Part shown: piece after piece, positions 37,614-46,827 of the stretch
Numbering within the stretch: position 1 is the first letter of the stretch
How the letters are laid out: every line of letters starts with the position of its first letter
Origin: Rhizobium esperanzae
GTDB taxonomy: Bacteria > Pseudomonadota > Alphaproteobacteria > Rhizobiales > Rhizobiaceae
Length of the DNA stretch: 64,000 nucleotides
Direction: 5' to 3'
NCBI RefSeq assembly: GCF_002204185.1
Contig: NZ_MXPU01000004.1
Coordinates: 310,001 to 374,000 of the forward strand
The notes under the pieces: generated by a model
Databases searched by the model: none
The model's input: only the letters and a program-made list of their open reading frames with translations
What the model was told of the DNA's origin: nothing
Made by a program: the position numbers and the translations under genes

Positions 37614-38332
37614 TTCGACATTTCCTTGATGTCTTCCTCGACGATGTCGAGAATTTTCAATGTTTCGGCGCGCGCCGCCTCGGCATCTCCGGCGGCGATC
37701 GCGTTGAAAAGGGTGCGGTGAAAGGGAAAGGACCGACGGGCGAAATCCTGCCGGTCGAAGGGATGCTCCCAGAAGCGCTCGAAGGTCTCGCGCATCTGTT
37801 CGAGCAGCTGGCGAAACAGCGGATTGTGGGTGGCGTCGTAAACGGCGAGATGGAAGGCCAGATCCTCCGGCCCTGAAGTGCCCTTTTCCAGATGCACCCG
37901 CTCCATCTCGTTCAGTCTCTCCTCGATGAGGACGAGGTCTTTGGCGGTGCGCCGCCGCGCCGCGACCATGCCCGCCTCGCATTCGATGCCGCGGCGCACT
38001 TCGAGCGTCTGCAGCAGCGCGTCGCGCAGATGCGCCGCATCGAACGACAGTGGCATATGGATCGTTGCCCTGGAAACCCGCTTCAGCAGATAGGTGCCGC
38101 TGCCCTTGCGCGTCTCGATGACGCCGAGCGCCTGAAAATGGCGGATCGCCTCGCGAATGGTCGAACGCCCGACGGCAAGGGCCGCCATCAGCTCCCGCTC
38201 CGCCGGCAATCGATCCCCGGCCTGCAGACGCGCGTCCTCGACATAATCCGCCAGCGCATCGGTCACCTGACGCGCGCGGTCGATGACGGGAAGCGGCCGG
38301 ATGACCGGCCTGTCGCTGCTGTTTGCCTTCAT
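37610..38332 (-). CDS. GntR-family (FadR subfamily) transcriptional regulator
   Basis: The 240-residue regulator has an N-terminal winged helix (about residues 22-88; RLPAERELMAALAVGRSTIREAIRHFQALG) and an alpha-helical FCD ligand domain containing DLAFHLAVYDATHNPLF and the His of FPFHRTLFNAI. It leads the operon and likely represses it until the ligand arrives. Upstream at about 38370, TTGGTCTGACAT resembles one half of FadR-type TGGTnnnACCA operators, a weak candidate site. The frame is open upstream, but MKANSSDRP is the sensible start. Confidence 0.9.
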   Translation of the reverse strand: MKANSSDRPVIRPLPVIDRARQVTDALADYVEDARLQAGDRLPAERELMAALAVGRSTIREAIRHFQALGVIETRKGSGTYLLKRVSRATIHMPLSFDAAHLRDALLQTLEVRRGIECEAGMVAARRRTAKDLVLIEERLNEMERVHLEKGTSGPEDLAFHLAVYDATHNPLFRQLLEQMRETFERFWEHPFDRQDFARRSFPFHRTLFNAIAAGDAEAARAETLKILDIVEEDIKEMSK

Positions 38333-38534
38333 AGTTCCCCAGTTTCTTATCAGGCAGCCAGAATTAAAATTGGTCTGACATCTTAGCATTTCGCAAAGTT
38401 GGGAGGGCGTCAAGCGCTGTTTGCACTCAGGGAGTCCATCGCAACGAACCTCATCGCCAAGTTCAGACATTGCGGCGTCGATTCTGCCGTGAGATGTTCC
38501 AGGATGTTGCGGCCGAAAGCGGAGGCTCCGAAGC

Positions 38535-39110
38535 ATGCGCGACTATGTGAAAAGCAAAGATTTTCACCGACATATGCGCTCGCTGCTGGTCGCGAGATTT
38601 CAGGAGCTCGGCTGGCAATCGCAAGCGGCTGGCAAGTGCAGCTTTGTCCGAGGCAGGCGAGTTTTCTGGCTACAGGTATCGCAATATTCAAACAGCCTTA
38701 CCGGCGGCAAGTTTACGCTCAACCTTTCGGAAGGTGTGGGCGCCGCTGGCGACACGAGAATATTGCGCCATCTGGACGAGGCTGACCGAGCCATCGGCAA
38801 GGGTTTAGAAGAGCGCATCATCGCGCGCCTTCCCCGGCCGGTTCCCGATCCGGACGTCGAGGTCATCGGAGATGACGGCGGACCTGTCATGGTGAAACTC
38901 GGTGATCTGGCGAAAGCAAATCCAAGACAATGGGATGGTCCCTCCGACGTCTGGCTGCCCTACTTCAGCAAAAGTGATCTCGACGACTGGGCCGCGTTTC
39001 TTCTGCCCCGTATCGAGCGGCTGATCCGGCCGTCCACGCCCGAAATTATCGCTCCGCTGGCGTGGACCAAGCGGTTCAACCGCCTTACGGGTCTGTTTCG
39101 CTGGAGATGA
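38535..39110 (+). CDS. Hypothetical protein, possibly DUF4304-like
   Basis: The 191-residue cytoplasmic protein has no signal or membrane segment. The N-terminal part (FHRHMRSLLVARFQELGWQS, followed by SFVRGRRVFWLQVSQYSNS) has the layout of DUF4304-type proteins of unknown function. GGAGGCTCCGAAGC precedes the ATG. It is divergent from the GntR regulator, but there is no evidence it belongs to that regulon. Low-confidence family call; good evidence that it is coding. Confidence 0.65.
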   Translation: MRDYVKSKDFHRHMRSLLVARFQELGWQSQAAGKCSFVRGRRVFWLQVSQYSNSLTGGKFTLNLSEGVGAAGDTRILRHLDEADRAIGKGLEERIIARLPRPVPDPDVEVIGDDGGPVMVKLGDLAKANPRQWDGPSDVWLPYFSKSDLDDWAAFLLPRIERLIRPSTPEIIAPLAWTKRFNRLTGLFRWR

Positions 39111-39343
39111 GTCCGACGTTCAACCCACCTCTTCGACCGCCGGAAAACGAGTGCAGTGCCCCCTACTGCGCGAAAACGCCTCGCGTCAGCGCTCCATCCT
39201 GAACTGCGCATGGCAGGTCGTGCGATCACGCGCTCGTCTGGCGAAATCGCCGGCTGAGTATTGGACATGGACCAGATTGCCGCATTGAGATCGGTCTTGA
39301 TTGCAGCTATCAGACAGCAGGCGCCTTTCTGGCGGGGGATCGA

Positions 39344-39751
39344 GTGGCACGGCGAATGAACCAGATCGAACGATGGACGGTGCGTATTCTCTGCGCGCTC
39401 GCCTTGGTGTTCGTCGGGTTCTCCCATCAGGTTCCGGCCATTTCCGATGGCGAACTCGGCCAAGCCGAGCTTGCTCAATATACCCTCCCCGATGGTACGC
39501 TGCCGACGCTCTGCGTCACCGTCACCGATGCGTCCGGCAAGACGCAGGGCAAGCTCGCGCATCTCCATGGCTGCGAAGCCTGCCGCATCGGCGCTTCGGT
39601 CATGATGCCTGCGCCAGCCGATGCCATCGGCGTGCATGCCGGTTTCGTGGTGAGCGCCGAACTGCCGCGGCGCGCCGAAGCCTTTCATCGCCAACTCTTC
39701 CCGCCGAATACCGGTCCGAGAGCGCCTCCTTCCGATCCGATTCTTGCCTGA
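39344..39751 (+). CDS. DUF2946-like small secreted protein of the copper cluster
   Basis: The 135-residue protein has an N-terminal hydrophobic segment (VRILCALALVFVGFSHQVPA) and a Cys/His motif HLHGCEACRIGASVMMP, with Met residues fit for copper. A DUF2946-type family is likely but not certain. The start is GTG with GGGGGA at correct distance; an ATG four codons later is possible. It heads a run of copper-related genes on the same strand, 88 bases before the PepSY gene. Confidence 0.65.
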   Translation: MARRMNQIERWTVRILCALALVFVGFSHQVPAISDGELGQAELAQYTLPDGTLPTLCVTVTDASGKTQGKLAHLHGCEACRIGASVMMPAPADAIGVHAGFVVSAELPRRAEAFHRQLFPPNTGPRAPPSDPILA

Positions 39752-39839
39752 ACCCGCGTTGCGGCCGGCGCCGTGACGCGCCTTGTAACGTTGGCCGCAC
39801 TGCTTTTTGGCAATCGGCCGCGGATTCGGAACCATTCTC

Positions 39840-41213
39840 ATGTCGACCATCACTGCCGCCGAACCGGCGGAGAGCGCCGCAGGCGACGTTTCGCTCTATC
39901 GCGCCATCTGGCGCTGGCATTTCTTTGCCGGGCTTCTCGTCATTCCCTTCATGCTCAATCTGGCGATCACCGGGTCGCTCTATCTCTTCAAGGACGAGAT
40001 CAACGACACGATCTTCGGCTACCGCTATCTCGTCCAGCCGACAGGCACGCCTTTGTCGCCACAGCGGATTGTGGAGATTGCGTCCTCGGCCGTGCCGGGC
40101 TCGACGGCGACCTCCTACAAGGACCCGGCGACCTCAGGCAGATCTGCGATCGTCACCGTCTCCACCGATAGCGGCTCGACGCTCGTCTACGTCAATCCCT
40201 ATGACGGCAAGGTGCTCGATACGGTCGGATCGACCGACGAGTTCAACTATGTCGTCAAGCGCATCCACAGCCTCGCCTATTTTGGCAATACCACGAACAA
40301 GCTGGTCGAGATCACCGGTGGCTTCGCCATGGTGCTGGTCGTCACCGGCATCTATCTCTGGTGGCCGCGACGTCAGACCGGCGGTGTGGTGAGCGTGCGC
40401 GGCACGCCGGCACGCCGCATCTTCTGGCGGGATCTGCATGCCGTCACCGGCGCCTTCGCCGGAATCCTGATCTTCTTTCTGGCGATTTCAGGCATGCCGT
40501 GGTCGGGCTATTGGGGCGCCAATGCCAATGCCTGGCTGACCAGCCATGATCTCGGTTATCCGGTCCAGCTCTGGGACGACGTGCCCAAATCGCAGAAGGT
40601 GACGGAAGACATCCTGCCGAAAGCCGGTTGGATCGTCGAGAAGGCGCCGGTACCGCTGTCCGATATCGCCGCCGCCCAATCCAAGCAGCCGATCGGCCTC
40701 GACAGGGCCGTTGCCATCGCCAAGGAGCTGGGGATGGCGCCGGGCTTTGAGCTTGCGGTCCCGTCTGATGAGACGGGTGTCTATACGGCTGCGATCTACC
40801 CCGACGACCTCGCCAATGAGCGGACCATCCACATCGACCAGTATTCCGGCAAGCCGCTCGTCGATCTGAGTTTCGGCCAATATCCTTTCTTCGGAAAGGC
40901 GATCGAGTGGGGCATCAATGTCCATCAAGGTCAGGAATGGGGGCGTTTCAACCAGTTCCTGATGCTGGAAACCTGCCTGATGATCATGCTCTCCTGCGTG
41001 ACCGCCGTCGTCATGTGGTGGAAACGACGTCCAGCGGGTCGCCTCGGCGTGCCGCCGATGCCGCCGCGGCGTTCGGTCTATCTCGGGCTCTGGATCATCG
41101 CCGCGATCTTCGCGGTCGCCTTTCCGATGAGCGGGCTCGCCATCGTCGCCATGATCGCCTTCGACCAGGTGGTCGTGCGCTTTGTGCCGCCGCTGAAGCG
41201 CGTATTCGCCTGA
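39840..41213 (+). CDS. PepSY-domain membrane protein
   Basis: The 457-residue protein has the PepSY-TM architecture: an N-terminal helix after RAIWRWHFFAGLLVIPFML, a periplasmic PepSY part, paired helices around GFAMVLVVTGIYLWWPRR, a second soluble part and C-terminal helices. RWHFFAG and DLHAVTGAFAG carry the conserved His residues. Members are linked to siderophore or metal reduction and uptake; here the neighbours argue for copper. The ATG at 39840 overlaps no other gene, and the preferred start drops 11 frame-upstream residues. Confidence 0.85.
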   Translation: MSTITAAEPAESAAGDVSLYRAIWRWHFFAGLLVIPFMLNLAITGSLYLFKDEINDTIFGYRYLVQPTGTPLSPQRIVEIASSAVPGSTATSYKDPATSGRSAIVTVSTDSGSTLVYVNPYDGKVLDTVGSTDEFNYVVKRIHSLAYFGNTTNKLVEITGGFAMVLVVTGIYLWWPRRQTGGVVSVRGTPARRIFWRDLHAVTGAFAGILIFFLAISGMPWSGYWGANANAWLTSHDLGYPVQLWDDVPKSQKVTEDILPKAGWIVEKAPVPLSDIAAAQSKQPIGLDRAVAIAKELGMAPGFELAVPSDETGVYTAAIYPDDLANERTIHIDQYSGKPLVDLSFGQYPFFGKAIEWGINVHQGQEWGRFNQFLMLETCLMIMLSCVTAVVMWWKRRPAGRLGVPPMPPRRSVYLGLWIIAAIFAVAFPMSGLAIVAMIAFDQVVVRFVPPLKRVFA

Positions 41214-41224
41214 GGAGATCTGCC

Positions 41225-42133
41225 ATGAAGAGAAAGATCATTGTTCTTGCCGGGGCACTGTTCGCGTCCCTGGCCTCGGCCCAGGATTATCCGGCCGGCA
41301 AAATCGCAATCGTCCATCCGGCTGCCCGCGCCATGGTGCCGGGCGCAAAGGTCGGCGGCGGCTATCTGGCTCTCACCAACACGGGTTCGGACGCCGACAA
41401 GCTCATCTCGGCACGCTCCGACCGCGCAAGCTCGGTGCAGTTGCACGAGATGCGCGTCGACAACGGCGTCATGGTCATGCGCGAGCTCAAGGGCGGCATC
41501 GAGCTGCCCGCCGGCCAGACCGTCGAGCTGAAGCCCGGCGGCTACCACCTGATGTTCATGGATGTCGACAAGCCGTTCAAGCAGGGCGAGACGATCAAAG
41601 CGACCCTCACCTTCGAGAAGGCCGGATCGGTGGACGTCGATTTCGCCGTCGGCGCTGCTGCCGGCCCACTGAATGCCGGCGGCCACGATGGTCATGACGC
41701 TATGACCATGCCGGGCATGGATATGGGTGATGCGACGGCGCAGAAAGATGAGCAAGCCATTCCGGCCGGGCTGAAGACGATGTTCGAGACGCCGGACAAG
41801 CCGCTGACCGTCATGCCGGTCGTTGTAGAGGGCGATTGGGCCATCGCCGGATGGCAGCAGGACGGTCGCGGCGGTCGAGCGCTCCTGAAGAAGGGGCATG
41901 CCGGATGGAGCGTGCATCTGTGCAGCGGTGACAGCCTCCGGGACGCCGCGGCGCTGGAGAAGATTGGGCTTTCGAAGGATGTCGCCACGGGACTCGCCGC
42001 CAAGCTCAAGCAAGCCGAGACCGGCCTCGATCCAAGGGTGCTTGCGCTGTTTGCAAGCTTCGAAGGGACGGTCATGATGCACGCGGCGGCGAACGACGCC
42101 GGCCATGGCGGTCATGAGGGCCATGCCCAATGA
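41225..42133 (+). CDS. PCuAC copper chaperone fused to a copper-uptake-associated domain
   Basis: This is a 302-residue secreted protein. After the signal (MKRKIIVLAGALFASLASA) comes a PCuAC domain (about 25-145). Its Cu(I) motif is visible as LHEMRVDNGVMVMRELKGG and GGYHLMFMDVDKPF (His/Met spaced as in H-M-x10-M-x21-H-x-M). A His/Met linker (GGHDGHDAMTMPGMDMGD) leads to a second domain (about 175-285; VVVEGDWAIAGWQQDGRGGR, WSVHLCSGDSL) that resembles separately encoded copper uptake-associated proteins. A His-rich tail ends it. PCuAC loads copper to cytochrome oxidase with Sco, the next gene, which overlaps by four bases. Confidence 0.87.
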   Translation: MKRKIIVLAGALFASLASAQDYPAGKIAIVHPAARAMVPGAKVGGGYLALTNTGSDADKLISARSDRASSVQLHEMRVDNGVMVMRELKGGIELPAGQTVELKPGGYHLMFMDVDKPFKQGETIKATLTFEKAGSVDVDFAVGAAAGPLNAGGHDGHDAMTMPGMDMGDATAQKDEQAIPAGLKTMFETPDKPLTVMPVVVEGDWAIAGWQQDGRGGRALLKKGHAGWSVHLCSGDSLRDAAALEKIGLSKDVATGLAAKLKQAETGLDPRVLALFASFEGTVMMHAAANDAGHGGHEGHAQ

Positions 42134-42732
42134 AGTCGAGAACCCTCGCCATCACGGCATTATCCCTGAGCGCCGCCTTCGTGGCGGCTCTCGTCGCCCT
42201 CATGTGGTCGCTTTATCTGGCGGAACCCAGGGCTCGCCCGTTCGAGGCCAGCTTCGCGCTGATCGACGATCAAGGGCGGCCCGTCGACCAGTCGATCTTC
42301 AAGGGTCACCCGGCGCTGGTGTATTTCGGGTACACGCATTGCCCGGAAGTCTGCCCGACGACCCTCTACGAGGTGGCCGACTGGATCAATGCCCTCGGCG
42401 GCCAGGCGCAGAACCTCAAAGCCTATTTCTTCTCCGTCGATCCCGAGCGCGATAGCCAGGAGGTCATGCACGACTACGTCAACGCTTTCAGCAGCCGCAT
42501 CACCGGCATCACCGGCGATCCGCAGGAGATGAAGAAAGTCGTCGACGGCTGGCTCATCCATGCGGCAAAGCTCCCGAGCGAGAACGGCGACTACCACATG
42601 AGCCACACGGTCTCCCTGCTGCTGATTGGCGCCGACGGCCGCCTGAAAGGACTGATCCCCTACGGCACGGACCGCGAAGTGGCGCTCGCCAAGATCCGCG
42701 ATGTCCTCCTAAAACAGTCCGGAGGCGGGTAG
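42130..42732 (+). CDS. SCO-family copper chaperone
   Basis: The 200-residue membrane-anchored thioredoxin-fold protein has one N-terminal helix and FGYTHCPEVCPTTLYE with Cys71 and Cys75 (CxxxC), and a distal copper His in DYHMSHTVSLLLIG. Sco proteins deliver copper to the CuA site of cytochrome c oxidase. The ATG overlaps the preceding stop (ATGA), so the two chaperones are made together. Confidence 0.92.
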   Translation: MKSRTLAITALSLSAAFVAALVALMWSLYLAEPRARPFEASFALIDDQGRPVDQSIFKGHPALVYFGYTHCPEVCPTTLYEVADWINALGGQAQNLKAYFFSVDPERDSQEVMHDYVNAFSSRITGITGDPQEMKKVVDGWLIHAAKLPSENGDYHMSHTVSLLLIGADGRLKGLIPYGTDREVALAKIRDVLLKQSGGG

Positions 42733-42802
42733 GATTGACCATGTGGCGCGGATCCATACCATCCGCACCATGTCCGACATTTCCGACAGCCATATCCGTG
42801 GT

Positions 42803-42819
42803 CGCCGGAATTTCCGGCG
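42803..42819. promoter_or_regulatory. Perfect palindrome between sco and copC
   Basis: CGCCGGAA-t-TTCCGGCG is an exact 8+8 inverted repeat 60 bases before copC. It could be an operator or a short hairpin in the mRNA; the one-base centre is too tight for a hairpin of full length. Binding factor unknown. Confidence 0.3.
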
Positions 42820-42879
42820 CCCTGGCAAAAGAGCGCTCATCGCATCTCTCAACGCCAACCTTAATTAAGAGACACACCC

Positions 42880-43245
42880 ATGTCGCGACTGACCCGCATC
42901 CTTTTCTTTACTGCGATTGCCACGATTGCCGTCGCCGGCGAGGCCCTCGCTCACGCCCATCTCAAGAGCTCCGTCCCGGCAGACAAGGCATCCATCGCAT
43001 CCCCGGGTGAACTCGACCTCAGCTTCAGCGAGGAAGTGAACCTGAAGTTCAGCGGCGTAAAGGTCACCGGACCGGACAACAAGAGCGTGAAGCTCGGCGA
43101 CGGTATGCTGATGGACAGCGACAAGACGCTGATGGTCCCGATCTCCGGCAAGCTGGCGGCCGGTCAATATACGGTGGAGTGGCATGTCCTTTCGACCGAC
43201 GGGCATAAGACCAACGGCAGCTACAGCTTCACCGTGACGCCGTGA
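42880..43245 (+). CDS. copC: Copper resistance/homeostasis protein CopC
   Basis: The 121-residue periplasmic CopC has its signal cleaved before HAHLKSSVPA, giving the N-terminal His used for Cu(II). The second His occurs in WHVLSTDGHKTNGSYSF. Both expected copper ligands are present, unlike the copy at 8694. It is translated with copD, whose GTG start overlaps its stop. Confidence 0.92.
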   Translation: MSRLTRILFFTAIATIAVAGEALAHAHLKSSVPADKASIASPGELDLSFSEEVNLKFSGVKVTGPDNKSVKLGDGMLMDSDKTLMVPISGKLAAGQYTVEWHVLSTDGHKTNGSYSFTVTP

Positions 43246-44120
43246 TCGGTCCCGAGCCGGCGCTCGTCGTCTGCCGCTTTCTCTTCGACGGCGGCGCCCT
43301 CTTCCTGTGGGGCGCCGCCGCTTATCTATGCACCTTGGTGCCGCGGGAGCTGCAATTCGAAATTTGGGCACAGCTTGGCCTCCTTCGGCGGATCGGACTC
43401 GCCTGCGTGGTCGCGACCGCCATCGTCATGCTGCCGCTGCGCGCCGCCATCATCGGTGACGGTTGGCTGGATGCATTAAATCTGGACACGCTGCTTGGCG
43501 TCGCTTTCGATACGACCATCGGCACGGCTTGGCTGTGTCAGGCGGCCGCGGCCATCCTGCTTCTATGCACATCGCTCCTTCCGCACGGCTTGAGGATCGG
43601 CGCGACAGCGTTGGCGAGCGCCTTTCTCCTCGCCAGCCTTCCGATCACCGGACATGCGGCGATGAACGGCGGCTGGCTCGGTATCCTGCACCGGGCAAAC
43701 GACGTCGTGCACCTGCTTGCTGGTGGCGCCTGGGTCGGCGCGCTCTTTCCTGTCTTTTTGATCCTGCCCCGGCTAAAGGAAGCCCACACTCGCGATCAGG
43801 CGATAGCGGCGCTGATCCGCTTTTCGACGACAGGACATGTCGCGGTGGCCGTCGTCATTCTGTCCGGTATCGCCAACATGCTGTTCATCCTCGGCGGCTT
43901 ACCGTTGGACTGGACATTCGCTTATCAGCGACTGCTGACGATCAAGATCGGACTCGTCGCTGCTATGACGCTGATCGCCGTCGCCAACCGCTATGTCTTC
44001 GTGCCCCGGTTACGGCGGCGACACCAATCTCTGGTCATCGGAACCATGACGGAGATTGTCCTCGCGATCGCCATCATCGCCCTCGTCGCTTGGTTCGGCA
44101 TGTTGGAACCGGCTGGATAG
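43242..44120 (+). CDS. copD: Copper transport membrane protein CopD
   Basis: The 292-residue protein with about eight membrane helices has the CopD patterns GHAAMNGGWLGILHRANDVVHLLAGGAWVGAL (given in parts: GHAAM, HRANDVVHLL, GGAWVGAL) and TTGHVAVAVVILSGIANM. It is thought to pass copper from CopC across the inner membrane. The GTG start overlaps the copC stop (GTGA). It is the last gene of the copper run. Confidence 0.9.
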   Translation: MIGPEPALVVCRFLFDGGALFLWGAAAYLCTLVPRELQFEIWAQLGLLRRIGLACVVATAIVMLPLRAAIIGDGWLDALNLDTLLGVAFDTTIGTAWLCQAAAAILLLCTSLLPHGLRIGATALASAFLLASLPITGHAAMNGGWLGILHRANDVVHLLAGGAWVGALFPVFLILPRLKEAHTRDQAIAALIRFSTTGHVAVAVVILSGIANMLFILGGLPLDWTFAYQRLLTIKIGLVAAMTLIAVANRYVFVPRLRRRHQSLVIGTMTEIVLAIAIIALVAWFGMLEPAG

Positions 44121-44296
44121 CCTCCGATAGTGCACGAAGACGCGACTTCTACGGCCGGCAATCGGAGACGGTCAGAGAAGACCGGTGAGAAGCCCGATGC
44201 CAACAATTGCTGCAATTCCGCCGGAGGACTGCATGACGATGCGCCCACGTCGCTCGCTTGCCCTGCCGCAATGCCAGCGACATGCGCGGCGCGTCC

Positions 44297-45112
44297 CTAT
44301 TTCCCAGCCTGTTTCAAGTTGACAAGCGCCTTGATCGGCAAATGATCCGAAGCGGTGCGGGCGAGCGGCGTGTCATGCGCTTCCACCTCGGAGATAATCC
44401 CCTTGCGGTTGGCGATGATGCGGTCGAGGGCGAGCAGCGGCAAGCCGGCGGGAAAGCTGGGGACTGCAGGCGGCAGCTCTCCGAAGGCGGATTGGAAGGT
44501 ATTGAGCGAGGAGCGGTCGCCCAGCCGCCATTCGTTGAGGTCGCCGAGCAGGATGGTCGGCATCTCGTGCCTGTTGTTGATGAGTTCGACCAGTGTGCGG
44601 GCCTGCTGGGCTCTGTTATGGCGCAGCAGGCCAAAATGCGCGGCGATGACGCGCAGCACACCGCCCTCTTCCAGCTCGATTTCGGCGACGAGCGCGCCGC
44701 GCGGCTCCAGCCCCGGCAGCTTGACCTGGTGCACGTCATGCACCAGCCCCTTCTTGAAGAGCACGACATTGCCGTGCCAGCCATGCGCCTTGGCCATGCC
44801 GGCGACCGGCACCGGGATTAGCCCCGTCTCTCGCTCGAGTCGGCCGAGATCGAGAATGCCGGTGCGCTCGCCAAAACGCGTATCGGCCTCCTGCAGTGCG
44901 ATGACATCGGCGCCGATTTCATGGATCACCCGACTGGTCCGTTCAGGATCGAAGCGGCGGTCGGTGCCGACGCATTTGTGCACATTGTAGGAGGCGATCA
45001 ACGTTCCAGCGCTGCGCGGCCGTGTCTCTGTATAGGCCGGATCAAGCCGCTTTTTCCTGTTCCTGATCGAGGCGAGAATACTGGCCGGAAGATTTTCTTT
45101 TTTAGCGTGCAT
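44297..45112 (-). CDS. Endonuclease/exonuclease/phosphatase family protein
   Basis: The 271-residue EEP-fold hydrolase has catalytic motifs IASYNVHKCVGTD, VIALQEADTRFG, ILLGDLNEWRLGDRS and, at the end, ASDHLPIKA. It is the same class as enzymes found beside cardiolipin synthases, where a phosphodiesterase or lipid-phosphate role is suspected. The start MHAKKEN is taken as the first plausible ATG; the frame continues upstream into the cardiolipin synthase 3' region with no start signal. Its cls neighbour lies on the same strand 89 bases upstream. Confidence 0.85.
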   Translation of the reverse strand: MHAKKENLPASILASIRNRKKRLDPAYTETRPRSAGTLIASYNVHKCVGTDRRFDPERTSRVIHEIGADVIALQEADTRFGERTGILDLGRLERETGLIPVPVAGMAKAHGWHGNVVLFKKGLVHDVHQVKLPGLEPRGALVAEIELEEGGVLRVIAAHFGLLRHNRAQQARTLVELINNRHEMPTILLGDLNEWRLGDRSSLNTFQSAFGELPPAVPSFPAGLPLLALDRIIANRKGIISEVEAHDTPLARTASDHLPIKALVNLKQAGK

Positions 45113-45201
45113 CGGAGGGCGCACTTGTTTCGTTGATCGAAAGGCTCTCTCTCGCCAGTATAGGCAGGCAGGCTGAACTTGCCATGTCCGGGCACAAAAA
45201 A

Positions 45202-46665
45202 TCAAAGATAGGGCGAACCCAACCACAGCATCTTTTCGAGCAGCCGCACAGGAAAGGGCCGGGCGCGCAAGCCCTCAAGCGTCACCAGCGTTGCCGATTT
45301 CAGGGTTTCCTCGATGTGCTCATCGATCTCGGCGGCAAAGCCTTCATTCAGCACTTCGAGATCGACCTCGAAGTTCAGCCTGAGCGAGCGTGGATCGAGA
45401 TTGGAAGAGCCGACATAGGCCCAGGTGCCGTCGATCGTCAAAAGCTTCGAATGGCTGAAGCTGCCGGTCGAGCGCCAGATGCGGCAATAGTTTTTGAGGA
45501 TCTGATCGAATTGCGCCGTCATCGCCCGGTCGACCAGCATGAGATTGTTGAGAGCCGGCACGACGATATCGACTTCGACGCCGCGTCGCGCCGCCGTCAC
45601 CAGGGCGCTGATGAGTTCGCGGTCCGGCAGGAAATAGGGCGACATGATGCGGATCGATTGACGCGCAACGGAAAAGGCACCCATCAGCATCTTATGGTTG
45701 GTTTCGACGCTGCGGTCCGGCCCTGAGGCGACGATGCGCATCAGGATGGGGTCGCCGGGGCTGCGCTGCGGCGGCTCGATGCGCCAGGCCTCGTCGTTCA
45801 ACAGTTCGTCGGTGGTGAACCGCCAGTCTTCGGCGGCAAGATCGAAGAGGTCGGCGACGACGGGGCCGGTGACGCTGAAATGCGTATCACGGGCAAAGGT
45901 CTCGCCCGTCGCCTCCTCGCTGAAACCCGCCCTGATATTCATGCCGCCAGTCAGCGCAATGCGTCCGTCGACGATCAGGATCTTGCGGTGGGTGCGCAGA
46001 TTGGCATAGGGCAGCCGCAAACCCATGATGACGTTGCCGTTGAAGACGGCGACGGTGACGCCGCCCTCCTTGAGATGGCCGAGAATGCTCGGCACCGAAT
46101 AACGCGCGCCGACGGCATCGATCAGCACCCGGACCGTCACACCCCGCTTCACCGCGGCAATCAGCGCATCGGCGATGCGCAGGCCGATGACATCACGGTC
46201 GAAGATGTAGGTTTCGAGCAGGATGCTGCGCCTCGCTTCATCGATGGCTGATTTCATCGCGGCATAAGCCTCGTCGCCGGTCTCCAGCATGTCGATCGTA
46301 TTGCCTGACGTCAGCGGGTTGCGCGTCACGCGATCGCCAAGCGTCTGCAGCGCCGCAAAGCGGCGGCCGAACTGGCTGATCACGGTCTCGGCGTCGGCGT
46401 CGAACGTCTCCAGCTCGTCGGTCCCGGGAGCGAGCAGCAGGGCGTCGCGGCGAATGCTCAGCGATTTGCGGCGGATGCGATTGATGCCGGCAATCGCATA
46501 AAGCAGCGCACCGACGATCGGCGAGAGGATGATGACGCCAACCCAGCCGATTGCCGCGCGCACCTCCTCCTTGGTCATGGCGGCATGGATCGCCGCCGCG
46601 GCTCCCATGGCGATCGAAACGACAAAGAGGATATGCGGCCAGTAGGTCGACAGGAGATAGAACAT
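45202..46665 (-). CDS. cls: Cardiolipin synthase (phospholipase D family)
   Basis: The 487-residue protein has two N-terminal membrane helices (YWPHILFVVSIAMGAAAAIH and IGWVGVIILSPIVGALLYA) and two HKD catalytic motifs, THRKILIVDGRIALTGGMN and SHSKLLTIDGTWAYVGSSN. It joins two phosphatidylglycerol molecules to cardiolipin. Length is normal. The ATG at 46665 is chosen; an in-frame TTG 36 bases upstream has a stronger but distant GGGGGAG. Confidence 0.9.
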   Translation of the reverse strand: MFYLLSTYWPHILFVVSIAMGAAAAIHAAMTKEEVRAAIGWVGVIILSPIVGALLYAIAGINRIRRKSLSIRRDALLLAPGTDELETFDADAETVISQFGRRFAALQTLGDRVTRNPLTSGNTIDMLETGDEAYAAMKSAIDEARRSILLETYIFDRDVIGLRIADALIAAVKRGVTVRVLIDAVGARYSVPSILGHLKEGGVTVAVFNGNVIMGLRLPYANLRTHRKILIVDGRIALTGGMNIRAGFSEEATGETFARDTHFSVTGPVVADLFDLAAEDWRFTTDELLNDEAWRIEPPQRSPGDPILMRIVASGPDRSVETNHKMLMGAFSVARQSIRIMSPYFLPDRELISALVTAARRGVEVDIVVPALNNLMLVDRAMTAQFDQILKNYCRIWRSTGSFSHSKLLTIDGTWAYVGSSNLDPRSLRLNFEVDLEVLNEGFAAEIDEHIEETLKSATLVTLEGLRARPFPVRLLEKMLWLGSPYL

Positions 46666-46827
46666 CGCTGGCCAATATAGCCACGAAACGGCCGCGTTCA
46701 ATTATGCAGCCGCTCCCCCATGGCGCGAAATTTCTCCTCGGGATTGTTTTGCCGGGAGTGGTCCGTTCGATCGCGGGAACAATCCCGGTTGAGATCGATT
46801 CCTTTTCAGAAGATGAGGATCGCCATC

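Noticed and set aside
36447..37721. 424-residue forward frame opposite the PLP enzyme
   Set aside because: No motif and strong antisense composition; the reverse strand encodes a full trans-sulfuration enzyme.
46776..46800. GGAAC motif before the uracil-DNA glycosylase gene as an EcfG promoter
   Set aside because: The expected CGTT is replaced by sequence such as GATT at the right spacing, too weak to claim.
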